Positions 8,760-16,572 of a stretch of DNA of 36,526 nt are shown piece by piece; the first letter of the stretch is position 1, and every line of letters starts with the position of its first letter. Origin of the DNA: Acidobacteriota bacterium (GTDB lineage: Bacteria; Acidobacteriota; Vicinamibacteria; Marinacidobacterales; Marinacidobacteraceae); the NCBI GenBank assembly GCA_022822745.1, contig JAJEAO010000112.1, positions 1 through 36,526 on the forward strand, written 5' to 3'. Both the position numbers and the translations under genes were made by a program. The notes beneath the pieces are model-generated. The model was not told where the DNA came from and searched no databases. It was given only the letters and a program-made list of their open reading frames with translations.

Positions 8760-9776
8760 GTGATCCGGCTGACGGGAGGCGTATTCCGGTTCCTCGCCAG
8801 CCGGTTGACCGGCGCCATCCGGTTTCCTGCCAGCCGGTTGACCGGGGCCATCCGGTTTCCTGCCAGCCGCTTGACCGGCGCCATCCGGTTTCCTGCCAGC
8901 CGGTTGACCGGCCCCGTTCGCGGGCTCGTCGTCGGCGTCGCGCTCTTCGCCGCCGCCCCCGCGTCCGGGCAGTTCCGGGTCGAGACGCGCGTCGTCCTCG
9001 TGGATGTCTCGGTCACGCGCAACGGTCCGATCGCCGGTCTCGGCGAGGGCGACTTCGAGCTGCGCGTGGACGGCGACCCGATGCCGTTCCGGCTGCTCGA
9101 TCCGGATTCCCTCCCGCTCGCCACCCTGTTCGCGATGGACGTGAGCGCGAGCACGGCGGGAGAACGGCGTCGCCGGCTCGTCGCCGGGGCGCGCCGGTTC
9201 ACCGAGGCGATGACCGAACGCGATGTCTGCGGCGTCGTCGCCTTCTCCATGGAGGCCCGCTTCGTCCGCGACTTCGCTCCCTGCGAGGCGGGGGTCGGGG
9301 AGGATCTCCTCGCTCGCGCTCCGCGGGGCGCCACCGCGATCCGGGACGGCATCGTCCTCTCCCTCGCTGTGCTCCACGCGCGCGCCGAGCGGCCGGTGCT
9401 GCTCCTGTTCACCGATGCCCAGGACAACCTGAGCTGGGTCGGGGAGGACCATCTGCGGCGGTCGGTTCGCGCCTCCGAGGCGTTGCTCTACGCGATCGTG
9501 GCGCCGCCGCCCCGCGTCTCCCGCAGCCTGCGCCCCGACGACGCCGGGCCTCGGCTGCTCCGGGATCTCGCCCGCGCGACCGGCGGCCGGGTCGTGACGA
9601 TCCGCTCCGACGACGGGCTCGAGGAGGCGTTCGAGGAGGTGCTGGGGGATCTCCGGGTTCGCTACGTGCTCGCGTTCACCCCGGATCCGGCGAAACGCGG
9701 TTTCGTCCCGATCGAGGTGCGGGTGAACCGGCCCCGCGTCAGCGTGCGGGCCCGCGCCGGCTACTCCGCCCGGTAG
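8760..9776 (+). CDS. Secreted VWFA-related protein with repeat-expanded N-terminus
   Basis: About 338 residues from the GTG at 8760. An ATG at 8727 overlapping the previous gene and a TTG at 8904 directly after the repeats are alternatives. The N-terminus reads LTGAIRFPASR three times, with degenerate flanks, and then leads into a hydrophobic signal segment (GLVVGVALFAAAPASGQ). The mature part starts FRVETRVVLVDVSVTRNG and continues as a VWFA-related domain of the type abundant in Acidobacteriota, with a metal site D-V-S-A-S and LLLFTDAQDN later on. It probably functions outside the cytoplasm, perhaps as an adhesion or scaffold protein. It forms a pair with the upstream helical protein. The C-terminus overlaps a convergent minus-strand gene by 16 bases. 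Confidence 0.82.
   Translation: MIRLTGGVFRFLASRLTGAIRFPASRLTGAIRFPASRLTGAIRFPASRLTGPVRGLVVGVALFAAAPASGQFRVETRVVLVDVSVTRNGPIAGLGEGDFELRVDGDPMPFRLLDPDSLPLATLFAMDVSASTAGERRRRLVAGARRFTEAMTERDVCGVVAFSMEARFVRDFAPCEAGVGEDLLARAPRGATAIRDGIVLSLAVLHARAERPVLLLFTDAQDNLSWVGEDHLRRSVRASEALLYAIVAPPPRVSRSLRPDDAGPRLLRDLARATGGRVVTIRSDDGLEEAFEEVLGDLRVRYVLAFTPDPAKRGFVPIEVRVNRPRVSVRARAGYSAR
8805..8903 (+). repeat. Tandem repeat, three 33-bp units
   Basis: Three adjacent 33-bp units at 8805-8837, 8838-8870 and 8871-8903. The second differs from the others at two positions. A degenerate half-unit precedes them (from about 8768) and a partial one follows at 8904. The period is a multiple of three, so copy-number change would keep the VWA reading frame; each unit encodes LTGAIRFPASR and begins with a possible TTG start codon. 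Confidence 0.93.
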
Positions 9777-10129
9777 CGACCAGGCGCCCCGCTGCCCCCG
9801 TTCCCAGGGATCCATCCGGCGGGCTGGCCCTGCTTCGCGGTGTGCTCCACGCCCATGAGCGCTTCGATGCGGGCGAGTCGCTCCCGGATCTCGGCGCGCT
9901 CCGCTGCCGCCTCGCGGAGAGCCGCAGCGGTCGTTTCCTGGAAGGAGCGGAGATCCTGCCGGATGCCCGTTTGCCCGCTGGCGACGGAGACGGCGGCAGC
10001 GATGATGACCCCCATCGTCGCTGCCGCGGCGGTGACGATGGTGAGGGTGAACCGATGGCCGTCCATGAACGGAGGGGTTCCGCTGGCTGGGGCAGGCGAC
10101 GGTGCGGGCGAATCCTGATCGATCGGCAT
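9761..10129 (-). CDS. Small membrane protein with coiled coil (hypothetical)
   Basis: A 122-residue protein of unknown function. A Pro/Ala/Ser-rich N-terminus (about 1-20) precedes one membrane helix (about 28-50, FTLTIVTAAAATMGVIIAAAV), then a coiled-coil-like helix (about 55-92, heptad-spaced Leu/Ile/Ala with ALREAAAERAEIRERLARIEALM), and a Gly/Pro-rich tail. That layout looks like a genuine small bitopic protein rather than a shadow frame. The ATG at 10129 lacks a clear ribosome-binding site; the Met at residue 22 is an alternative start. It follows the OsmC gene by 18 bases on the same strand, and its end overlaps the convergent VWA gene by 16 bases. Confidence 0.6.
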   Translation of the reverse strand: MPIDQDSPAPSPAPASGTPPFMDGHRFTLTIVTAAAATMGVIIAAAVSVASGQTGIRQDLRSFQETTAAALREAAAERAEIRERLARIEALMGVEHTAKQGQPAGWIPGNGGSGAPGRYRAE

Positions 10130-10147
10130 GGGATGGGTAGATGGATC

Positions 10148-10570
10148 TCAGGTCGCCGGCTCTCCCGCCGCGACCGGCTGGATCGCTGCGCTCCAGTCGA
10201 ACTTCGTGTCCCGGTTCAGGCTGTGGAGGACGCTGCAGTACTTCTCGAACGAGAGCCGCACCGCCCGGTCCAGCCGGTCCTGGGTGACCGCGTCCCCGCT
10301 GGCGACGAATTCGAGCGTGATCCGCCGGAACCGCCGCGGATGCTCGTCCCGCCGCGCGCCCGCGACCCGTCCGCCGAGTCGTTCCGGGGCGGCGCGCATC
10401 CGCTGGAGGATCAGGACGATGTCGATCGCCATGCAGCCGGCGAGGGCGCCGAGCAGCGCCTGCATCGGGGAAGGGCCGGCGACGGCGTCGCTGTCGAGCG
10501 CCATGCCGGCGCCGGACGGGGTCGTGACCTGGTAGCCGGTCCCGCCGTCCCACTCGATTCCGATCTCCAT
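10148..10570 (-). CDS. OsmC/Ohr-family peroxiredoxin-like protein
   Basis: A 140-residue OsmC-family protein. The two redox cysteines are in place: C46 in GALAGCMAIDIV and C112 in YCSVLHSL. The family reduces organic hydroperoxides with these cysteines; the length and the GYQVTTPSGAGMALDSD opening are typical of the broader OsmC branch rather than Ohr proper. The ATG at 10570 is 11 bases downstream of the beta-ketoacyl synthase stop, so the two are probably one operon. Similar unexported OsmC proteins occur in many Gram-negatives, and the physiological substrate is unknown. Confidence 0.88.
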   Translation of the reverse strand: MEIGIEWDGGTGYQVTTPSGAGMALDSDAVAGPSPMQALLGALAGCMAIDIVLILQRMRAAPERLGGRVAGARRDEHPRRFRRITLEFVASGDAVTQDRLDRAVRLSFEKYCSVLHSLNRDTKFDWSAAIQPVAAGEPAT

Positions 10571-10581
10571 CTCCGCCTCCT

Positions 10582-11823
10582 TCAGCCTTCGCGCCGGAGC
10601 GCCAGCACCGCGTTCGTGCCCCCGAAGCCGAATGAATTCGACAGCGCCCACCCGGCGTCGGTGGCCGATGGCGCCACGACCGGAGCGTAGTCCTCGAGTT
10701 CCGGATCGAGGGGCTCGGCGTTCACCGAGGGCGCGAGCCACCCCTCGCGCAGCATCAGGAGCGTGAACGCCGCCTCGAGCGCTCCGGCCGCCGAGACCGT
10801 GTGGCAGGTGTATCCCTTGGTCGAGGAGTACGGGACGACGGACCCGCCGAAGATGCGCCGGATCGCGCGGACCTCGGAGGTGTCGCCGAGCGGTGTGGAG
10901 GTGCCGTGCGTATTGACGTAGCCGATGCGTTCGGGCGCCAGACCGGCATGGCGGAGGGCCCGGCGCATCGCCAGCTCGGCCCCGTCCGCGTGCGGCGCGA
11001 CCATCTGCCCGGAGCCGTCCGACGACATGCCGGACCCGGCGATGACTCCGAGGATCTCCGCACCCCGGCGCTCGGCGGATTCCCGCGATTCGAGCGCGAG
11101 GATCCCGGCGCCCTCGCCGAACACGAATCCGGCGCGATCCGCGGCGTAGGGCCGCGAGGCCTTCTCGGGACGGTGGTTGTCCACCCGGGTGTAGGCCCGC
11201 ATCGAGTCGAACCCGAGATGGAAGTGCACATCCTCCGCCTCGACGCCGCCGGCGAGGGCGTGCTCGATGACTCCCTCCCGGATCCAGGTCGCCGCGAGGG
11301 CGAGGTTGTAGGCGCCCCCGGCGCAGGCGGCGGTCACCGAGAGCGACGGCCCCTGCGTCTTGAGGACGGTCGCCAGGTTCGCCGACGGCGTGGAAGCCAT
11401 GATCTTCGGAATCGTCGTCGGGGAGACCCGGACCCGGCCTCCCCGTCCCGTCCGCCGGACGACTTCGCGGTGGGTCTCGATCTCTCCGGTGCCGCTGCCC
11501 ACGAAGACGGCTGCATTGCGGGTGGGGAGGCCGGACTGCTCGAGCGCGAGTCGCGCCGCCGCCACGCCGAGCAGCGACATCCGCCCCATGAACCGCACCT
11601 GCGACCGCACGAGTCCCAGTTCCTTCGGGTCGAGCCGGTCCCGGTAGGCCCCGACCAACTGGCAGCCGGTCCGCATCCTGACGCCCGGCTCGTAGGGGGA
11701 GCAGGCGACGGGCGTCCCCGCTCGCAGCGTCTCGCGGTGGACCGCGATGCCGGTCCCGACCTGGGAGAGGAGCCCCATTCCGGTCACGACCGGGTCGCGG
11801 GGCGAAAGCGGAGGATCGGCCAC
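10582..11823 (-). CDS. Beta-ketoacyl-ACP synthase (KAS II/FabF-like)
   Basis: A 413-residue thiolase-fold condensing enzyme that elongates acyl-ACP with malonyl-ACP. The Cys-His-His triad is visible: C167 in VTAACAGGAYN, H306 in NTHGTSTPLGD and H341 in GYTCHTVSAAG; the C-terminal NSFGFGGTNA loop is intact. The residue before the second active-site His is Cys where FabF proteins usually have Gly (TGH). It is FabF-like, but no acyl carrier protein, ketoreductase or other fatty-acid gene is nearby, so a specialised lipid or secondary pathway is as likely as housekeeping synthesis. The start at 11823 is 35 bases from a divergent gene, so a shared promoter region is expected between them. Confidence 0.88.
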   Translation of the reverse strand: MADPPLSPRDPVVTGMGLLSQVGTGIAVHRETLRAGTPVACSPYEPGVRMRTGCQLVGAYRDRLDPKELGLVRSQVRFMGRMSLLGVAAARLALEQSGLPTRNAAVFVGSGTGEIETHREVVRRTGRGGRVRVSPTTIPKIMASTPSANLATVLKTQGPSLSVTAACAGGAYNLALAATWIREGVIEHALAGGVEAEDVHFHLGFDSMRAYTRVDNHRPEKASRPYAADRAGFVFGEGAGILALESRESAERRGAEILGVIAGSGMSSDGSGQMVAPHADGAELAMRRALRHAGLAPERIGYVNTHGTSTPLGDTSEVRAIRRIFGGSVVPYSSTKGYTCHTVSAAGALEAAFTLLMLREGWLAPSVNAEPLDPELEDYAPVVAPSATDAGWALSNSFGFGGTNAVLALRREG

Positions 11824-11858
11824 GGCAGCCCTGTACGATACTTCCTGAATCCGCGCTC

Positions 11859-12881
11859 ATGCTCCCCCTTCCGGCTGCCGTCTCGATCTTCCGGCGCGCC
11901 GCGCGGGTTCTCGCGGGGGTCGCGTGCGCGCTGGCCCTCTCCGGCCCCGCCGCCGGGCAGGGGAGGCTCGACCCGGACCGCTACCTCTCCCTCCTCGGCG
12001 AGACCCGGGGCGGACTCTTCATCACTTCCGGCCGGGCGCTCGCCGCCCACGCCGGCGCCTCCGTCGAGCCCGTCGTCGCCCGCTTCCTCGAGTCGGCGCC
12101 GCAGCCGCTCGTCCTCAAGACCGCGGCGCTTCTCCACACCGAGGCGGCGTTCCTTCCTGGCGACGGCGCCGAGATCCATCTCGAAATGGCCCGGCGGCTC
12201 CTCGGGGCGCTTCCGGATCCCGCCGAACGGGAGTCATGGCTCCGCCGCTGGTGGCTGGCGGTGTGCTACTCCTACCATGTCTCGCTGAACTCCACCGCCG
12301 GAGTGGCCGCCTTCGAGAGCGCGCTGGAGGATCTCCCCGGCGACCGCCGGATCCGGATCGCGAAGGCCGCCATGCTCCAGATGGCCGGGCGGCAGCGCGA
12401 GGAGGAGGCCTACCTGATCTCCGCCGGGAACACGCTCCTCGGGCTTCTCGAGGAGACGCCGGACGACCCGGATCTCCGCGTGCGGGTGGCGGCGGTCCGG
12501 CTCGATCTGGGAGACCCGGAGGGGGCCGCCGCCGAGCTGGAGCGGCTCGGGGACGCCCGCCTCGCGCCGCTGACGCGGGTCGCGTCGCTCCTCGTCCGGG
12601 GAGAGATCGCGCTGGACGCGGGCCGTCCCGAGGAGGCCGAGACGCACTTCGAGGCGGCGGTCCGACGGGCGCGGCGATCCCCGGCGGCCGTCGCCGGGCT
12701 CGTGACCGCGCGCCTGGCCCTCGGGGACGCCATCGGCGCCCGGGAGGCGGCGGAAGCCCTGGTCGGACGGCCGCCGCTCGGCTGGGAGCCCGAGTGGCAG
12801 TACTGGCTGGGCCCGGCGCTCGAATTCCAGGACATGTTCAACGAGATGAAGGCCGAGGTCCGGGCCGCGGAGTCGCAGTGA
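11859..12881 (+). CDS. TPR-like secreted protein paired with a VWA gene (second pair)
   Basis: A 340-residue protein starting at ATG 11859. A signal peptide is evident (basic start, then RVLAGVACALALSGPAAGQG; cleavage likely after AAG, about residue 31). The rest is helical with TPR-like repeats, best seen near residues 195-300 (GEIALDAGRPEEAETHFEAA and similar spacing). It ends with a tryptophan-rich helix, EPEWQYWLGPALEFQDMF. No catalytic motif was seen. Its stop overlaps the GTG of the following VWA gene, so the two are translationally coupled. Together they repeat the layout of the pair at 7615-9776. It starts 35 bases from the divergent synthase gene. Confidence 0.8.
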   Translation: MLPLPAAVSIFRRAARVLAGVACALALSGPAAGQGRLDPDRYLSLLGETRGGLFITSGRALAAHAGASVEPVVARFLESAPQPLVLKTAALLHTEAAFLPGDGAEIHLEMARRLLGALPDPAERESWLRRWWLAVCYSYHVSLNSTAGVAAFESALEDLPGDRRIRIAKAAMLQMAGRQREEEAYLISAGNTLLGLLEETPDDPDLRVRVAAVRLDLGDPEGAAAELERLGDARLAPLTRVASLLVRGEIALDAGRPEEAETHFEAAVRRARRSPAAVAGLVTARLALGDAIGAREAAEALVGRPPLGWEPEWQYWLGPALEFQDMFNEMKAEVRAAESQ

Positions 12882-13855
12882 TCGCTCGCCCTTTCCTCGT
12901 GTCCCTCGCAGCCCTCGCGGCGGTGGCTCCATCGGCTTCGGCTCAGCCCGGGGATCCGGCGCCCGCCTCCTCCGAAGTGCGGGTCGAGGTCTTCGTCCAC
13001 GACGAGGGGCGGCCGCTGCCGGCGCCGGATGCGTCCGATCTGACGCTTCGCCTCGGCGACCAGCCGGTCCCGTTCGAGTGGACCCCGGACGAACCGCTCT
13101 CGGTGGCGGTGGTCTTCGACCTGAGTTCGAGCGTCACCGGGGCTCGACTGCGCGCGGCGAGCTCCGGCGTCGCGTCGCTCTTCGACTCCCTCTCCACGGA
13201 AGACCGGTGCGCGCTGATCAGCTTCACCCGGTCCACGACGCTGGCCTCGGGTTGGGACGCCGGGTGCGCCGCCGCCGCCGAGGCGGCTCGCGGGCTGCGG
13301 AGCGGGGGACCCTCGGCGCTGAACAACGCTGTCCTCCTGGCCATGGGTCTCCTGGCCGATGCGCCCGGTCGCCCGGTGCTCGTCGTGTTCACTGATGGAG
13401 TGGACGGGGCGAGCTGGCCGCGCGACACCTGGCCGCTCGTGGCGGCCGCCGGGCATACGCCGCTCGTCATGGGCGTCACCGCCCCCGCCGCCCGGGGCGC
13501 CGGCAGCGTGGGCGGCGTTTACGGCACGGTCAGTCGCGAGGATCTGGCGAACCAGATCAGCTTCGAGGGACGCCATGTCCACGACCAGGACCGCGACCTG
13601 CGCGGGCTCCGGAACACCGACCCGTACTGGGCTCTCGCCGAACTGGCCCAGCGCAGCGGAGGGGAACTCATGCGCACCGACGGAAACGATGAGGATCTCG
13701 AACGCGCGCTCGCCGGCGTGCTCGACGCGGTGCGGCTCCGCGCCTCGCTCCGCTTCACGCCCCCTGCCGGCACCGCGCCGGGCTGGCATCCGCTGACCGT
13801 CCTCTCGGCGTCCGGCGAGACCCGCCACCGCCCCGGCTTCGCCTGGAAGGAGTGA
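12878..13855 (+). CDS. Secreted VWFA-related protein (second pair)
   Basis: A 325-residue protein starting at a GTG overlapping the previous stop. A signal peptide (FLVSLAALAAVAPSASAQ) is followed by an N-terminal beta-rich segment and a VWA domain with an intact metal site, D-L-S-S-S, and a VVFTDGVDG motif. The layout matches the VWA protein ending at 9776, without the N-terminal repeats. The C-terminal part (RLRASLRFTPPAGTAPGWHPL) resembles the typical end of VWFA-related proteins. Its stop overlaps the GTG of the radical SAM gene, so expression is probably coupled, although a functional connection between the two is unproven. Confidence 0.83.
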   Translation: MIARPFLVSLAALAAVAPSASAQPGDPAPASSEVRVEVFVHDEGRPLPAPDASDLTLRLGDQPVPFEWTPDEPLSVAVVFDLSSSVTGARLRAASSGVASLFDSLSTEDRCALISFTRSTTLASGWDAGCAAAAEAARGLRSGGPSALNNAVLLAMGLLADAPGRPVLVVFTDGVDGASWPRDTWPLVAAAGHTPLVMGVTAPAARGAGSVGGVYGTVSREDLANQISFEGRHVHDQDRDLRGLRNTDPYWALAELAQRSGGELMRTDGNDEDLERALAGVLDAVRLRASLRFTPPAGTAPGWHPLTVLSASGETRHRPGFAWKE

Positions 13856-14958
13856 CCCGGCTCCCCCGCGGCGGCCTTCGCGGCCGCGGCGCGGTCTCGA
13901 ATCCCACCGGTCGGTTCGAGGCCGTGCGGGAGGAGGCGTTCGACGATGGCTGGACCCCGGACGAGGCCCCGGATCGGATTCCGACCGAGGTGCTCACGGA
14001 CCGCACCCGGACCGTCATCGCCAGGAACGACTCGCCCGATGTCCCGTTCGACCGGTCGCTGAACCCGTATCGCGGCTGCGAGCATGGCTGCGTGTACTGC
14101 TTCGCCCGCCCCAGCCATGCATGGCTCGGGTTCTCTCCCGGACTCGACTTCGAGACCCGGATCGTGGCCAAGCCCCGCGCCGCCGAACTGCTCCGCGGCG
14201 AGCTGAGAAAGCGGAGCTACCGTCCCGCCCCGATCGCACTCGGTTCGAACACGGACCCCTACCAGCCGGTCGAGCGCGAGCTGCGCATCACCCGCGGGGT
14301 TCTCGAAGTGCTGGCCGAGGCGCGCCACCCGACCGGCGTGGTCACGAAATCGGCGCTGGTCCTGCGCGACCTCGACCTGCTGGCGCCGATGGCGCGCGAG
14401 GGGCTGGCCCGGGTCATGGTTTCGGTGACGACCCTGGACCGCGAGCTGGCGCGCCGCATGGAGCCGCGCGCCGCGGCGCCCGAACGGCGGCTCGGCGCGA
14501 TCCGGGCGCTCGCCGCCGCCGGAGTTCCGGTGGGCGTTCTCGCCTCCCCGATGATCCCGGGGCTGAACGACGCCGCGCTGGAGGCGATCCTGGAGGCGGC
14601 CCGGGACGCCGGCGCCGACGCCGCCGGGTTCATCCTGGTGCGGCTGCCGCTCGAGATCCGGGATCTGTTCCGGGAGTGGCTGGAGACGCATTACCCGACG
14701 AAGGCCGCGAAGGTGGAAGCGCTCATCCGCGACACCCGCGGCGGAGCGCTCTACCGGGCCGAGTTCGGCGAGCGGATGCGAGGCCGGGGACCGTACGCCG
14801 ATCTGCTCGCCAACCGGTTCCGCGTGGCTGCGCGACGGCTCGACCTCGGCCCCGCCGGGCCGCCGCTCCGCACCGATCTGTTCCGCCCCCCGCGCGCTCC
14901 GGGGGCGCCCCGATCGCTCTTCGCTCCCCGATCCCGGGAGGTTTCCCATGCGACCTGA
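13852..14958 (+). CDS. Radical SAM protein, PA0069 / SplB-like family
   Basis: A 368-residue radical S-adenosylmethionine protein. The iron-sulfur cluster triad is C76-x3-C80-x2-C83 within NPYRGCEHGCVYCFARPSHA, the signature of the PA0069 family, which is related to spore photoproduct lyase. The ALGSNTDPYQPVE segment and the later VSVTTLD and LASPMIPGLND segments also fit this family. The substrate is not established for the family; a DNA-repair-like role has been suggested by relation to SplB, without proof here. The GTG start overlaps the VWA stop. The C-terminal 11 bases overlap the next gene, whose ribosome-binding site GGGAGG lies inside this one (14936-14941). Confidence 0.87.
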   Translation: MTRLPRGGLRGRGAVSNPTGRFEAVREEAFDDGWTPDEAPDRIPTEVLTDRTRTVIARNDSPDVPFDRSLNPYRGCEHGCVYCFARPSHAWLGFSPGLDFETRIVAKPRAAELLRGELRKRSYRPAPIALGSNTDPYQPVERELRITRGVLEVLAEARHPTGVVTKSALVLRDLDLLAPMAREGLARVMVSVTTLDRELARRMEPRAAAPERRLGAIRALAAAGVPVGVLASPMIPGLNDAALEAILEAARDAGADAAGFILVRLPLEIRDLFREWLETHYPTKAAKVEALIRDTRGGALYRAEFGERMRGRGPYADLLANRFRVAARRLDLGPAGPPLRTDLFRPPRAPGAPRSLFAPRSREVSHAT

Positions 14959-16165
14959 CGCCCTCTATCCCGCCGGCGCCATCCTCGCCATCGTGCTGAC
15001 GCCGGTCCTGTTCGCGGCGGTGGCGTCCTCCCAGGATGGACCTGCCCGGGCCCGAGACCTCGGGGTCCCGTTCGAGGGCCGGCCGGGACCGCTGAACGCC
15101 ATCACCGATGTGGCCGGGATCGAGGTCGGCCACGCGACGATCCTCCGCGGCGACGGCGAACTGCGCGTCGGCGAGGGCCCGGTGCGCACCGGCGTGACCG
15201 CGATCCTGCCGCGCGGCCGGGCGAGCCGCGGCCGGGTGTTCGCGGCGTGGTTCACGCTGAACGGCAACGGCGAGATGACCGGGACGACCTGGCTGCGCGA
15301 CCGCGGGATCCTCGAGGGCGCGGTGATGATCACGAACACCCACAGCGTGGGCGCGGTCCACGAGGCCACGATCGCCTGGGCGCAGCGGAACCTCGAGGCC
15401 CCCGACTGGAGCCTGCCGGTGGTCGCCGAGACCTGGGACGGGTTCCTGAACGACATCAACGGCTTCCACGTGCGCGAGGAGCATGTCTTCGCCGCCCTCG
15501 ATTCGGCGCGCGGCGGGCCGGTGGAGGAGGGATCCGTCGGCGGCGGAACGGGCATGCGCACATTCGGCTTCAAGGCCGGGATCGGCACCTCGTCCCGCAT
15601 CGTGGAGGCGGGCGGCGGCCGCTACACCGTGGGGGTGCTGGTCCAGTCCAACTTCGGGAGCCGCCGGCTCATGACGATCGCCGGGGCGCCGGTCGGCCGC
15701 GAGATCCCGGACCTGACCCCCGAGCTCGGCCCGCACGACCGGCAGGGCGGGGGAGACGGCGCCGAGGACGATCGGGACGGCTCGATCATCATCGTGGCGG
15801 CGACCGACGCCCCGCTGCTGCCCCACCAGTTGAACCGCTTCATCCGCCGGGCGTCCCTCGCGCTCGGTCGGGTCGGGAGCATCGCCTCGAACGGCTCCGG
15901 CGACATCTTCGTCGCGTTCTCGACGGCGAACCAGGAGGCGGCCCACAACGAGTCGGGCGTCGCTTCGCTCGAGAACCTGGCGAACAACGACATCAACCCG
16001 TTCTTCGAGGCGATCGTGCAGGCGACCGAGGAGTCCATCGTGAACGCGCTCGTTGCCGGCCGCGACATGGTCGGCGTGAACGGCCGGACCGTGTACGGGT
16101 TGCCGCACGACCGGCTGCGCGACATCCTGCGCCGCTACAATCGTGTGGTCGAAGAGCCGGAGTAG
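14948..16165 (+). CDS. dmpA: P1-family (DmpA-type) self-processing aminopeptidase
   Basis: A 405-residue member of the DmpA/BapA N-terminal nucleophile family, which cuts itself into two chains and then releases N-terminal residues, including D- or beta-amino acids in characterised members. The processing site is D-G278-S279 in DRDGSIIIVAATDAPL, with S279 as the new N-terminal nucleophile. The NGNGEMTGT and NTHSVGAVHEA segments are family hallmarks. A hydrophobic N-terminus (about residues 8-27, ending VASSQ) looks like a signal peptide, implying export. A strong GGGAGG site six bases before the ATG supports the start. Specificity (D-, L- or beta-) cannot be read from the sequence. Confidence 0.88.
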   Translation: MRPDALYPAGAILAIVLTPVLFAAVASSQDGPARARDLGVPFEGRPGPLNAITDVAGIEVGHATILRGDGELRVGEGPVRTGVTAILPRGRASRGRVFAAWFTLNGNGEMTGTTWLRDRGILEGAVMITNTHSVGAVHEATIAWAQRNLEAPDWSLPVVAETWDGFLNDINGFHVREEHVFAALDSARGGPVEEGSVGGGTGMRTFGFKAGIGTSSRIVEAGGGRYTVGVLVQSNFGSRRLMTIAGAPVGREIPDLTPELGPHDRQGGGDGAEDDRDGSIIIVAATDAPLLPHQLNRFIRRASLALGRVGSIASNGSGDIFVAFSTANQEAAHNESGVASLENLANNDINPFFEAIVQATEESIVNALVAGRDMVGVNGRTVYGLPHDRLRDILRRYNRVVEEPE

Positions 16166-16235
16166 CCGTCCGGACTCGCCGGGGGCTGGATCTCCGCGCG
16201 CGTCGTCGCCCACGGCGGGAGGCAGGGAGCATCGC

Positions 16236-16412
16236 ATGGCGGTCACGCAATGGGGGAGAGAGTTCCTGATTCGCCTGTTGAAGGCTTGGGTGGACCGACT
16301 CGAGATCGGGAGGAATCGGCGGCGAGAGGATGCCGTGGAGCGGATGCGAGCCCGTGGACTCCGCGTCCCGTCCGACCACAGGTTCGACCGGGTGGAGGCC
16401 AACCGCAGGTGA
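16236..16412 (+). CDS. Possible small basic protein (58 aa)
   Basis: The ATG at 16236 is preceded by a purine-rich GGAGGCAGGGAG tract, and the frame runs for 58 residues: hydrophobic/aromatic helix first (MAVTQWGREFLIRLLKAWVD), then a strongly Arg-rich stretch. I recognise no family. It is the only plausible coding content between the aminopeptidase stop and the tiny ORF at 16480, and its composition resembles its surroundings, so a spurious ORF remains quite possible. The rest of 16166-16479 shows nothing else I can name. Confidence 0.35.
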   Translation: MAVTQWGREFLIRLLKAWVDRLEIGRNRRREDAVERMRARGLRVPSDHRFDRVEANRR

Positions 16413-16479
16413 GCCCCGTCCCTGCGAGCCCCCACGCTGACCTCCTGGTGAATGCGCGGAGACCTCAACCCACGCTAGA

Positions 16480-16572
16480 ATGCTGGGAAAGAGATACCGG
16501 CGCCTGGTCGCGTTACTGATTGAAGTCGGGTTCGTCCTGCACGTGATCAGGCGTCAACATGCCCTGAAGTGA
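16480..16572 (+). CDS. 30-residue ORF overlapping the NYN gene start
   Basis: A short ORF, MLGKRYRRLVALLIEVGFVL plus ten further residues, whose TGA (16570-16572) overlaps the GTG start of the NYN gene in a GTGA arrangement. The peptide is basic at both ends with a hydrophobic centre. It may be a leader or a coupling ORF. A TAGAAT hexamer at 16476-16481 resembles a -10 box but overlaps the ATG, so it cannot be relied on as this gene's promoter. Confidence 0.35.
   Translation: MLGKRYRRLVALLIEVGFVLHVIRRQHALK

Noticed and set aside
8768-8915. CRISPR-like array (regular repeats)
   Set aside because: Units are directly adjacent with no unique spacers and keep a 33-bp coding period; no cas genes are present.
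16143-16412. An 89-residue ORF starting before the aminopeptidase stop
   Set aside because: The upstream part overlaps the aminopeptidase in another frame and has shadow-like composition; only the portion from ATG 16236 has a ribosome-binding-site-like sequence.
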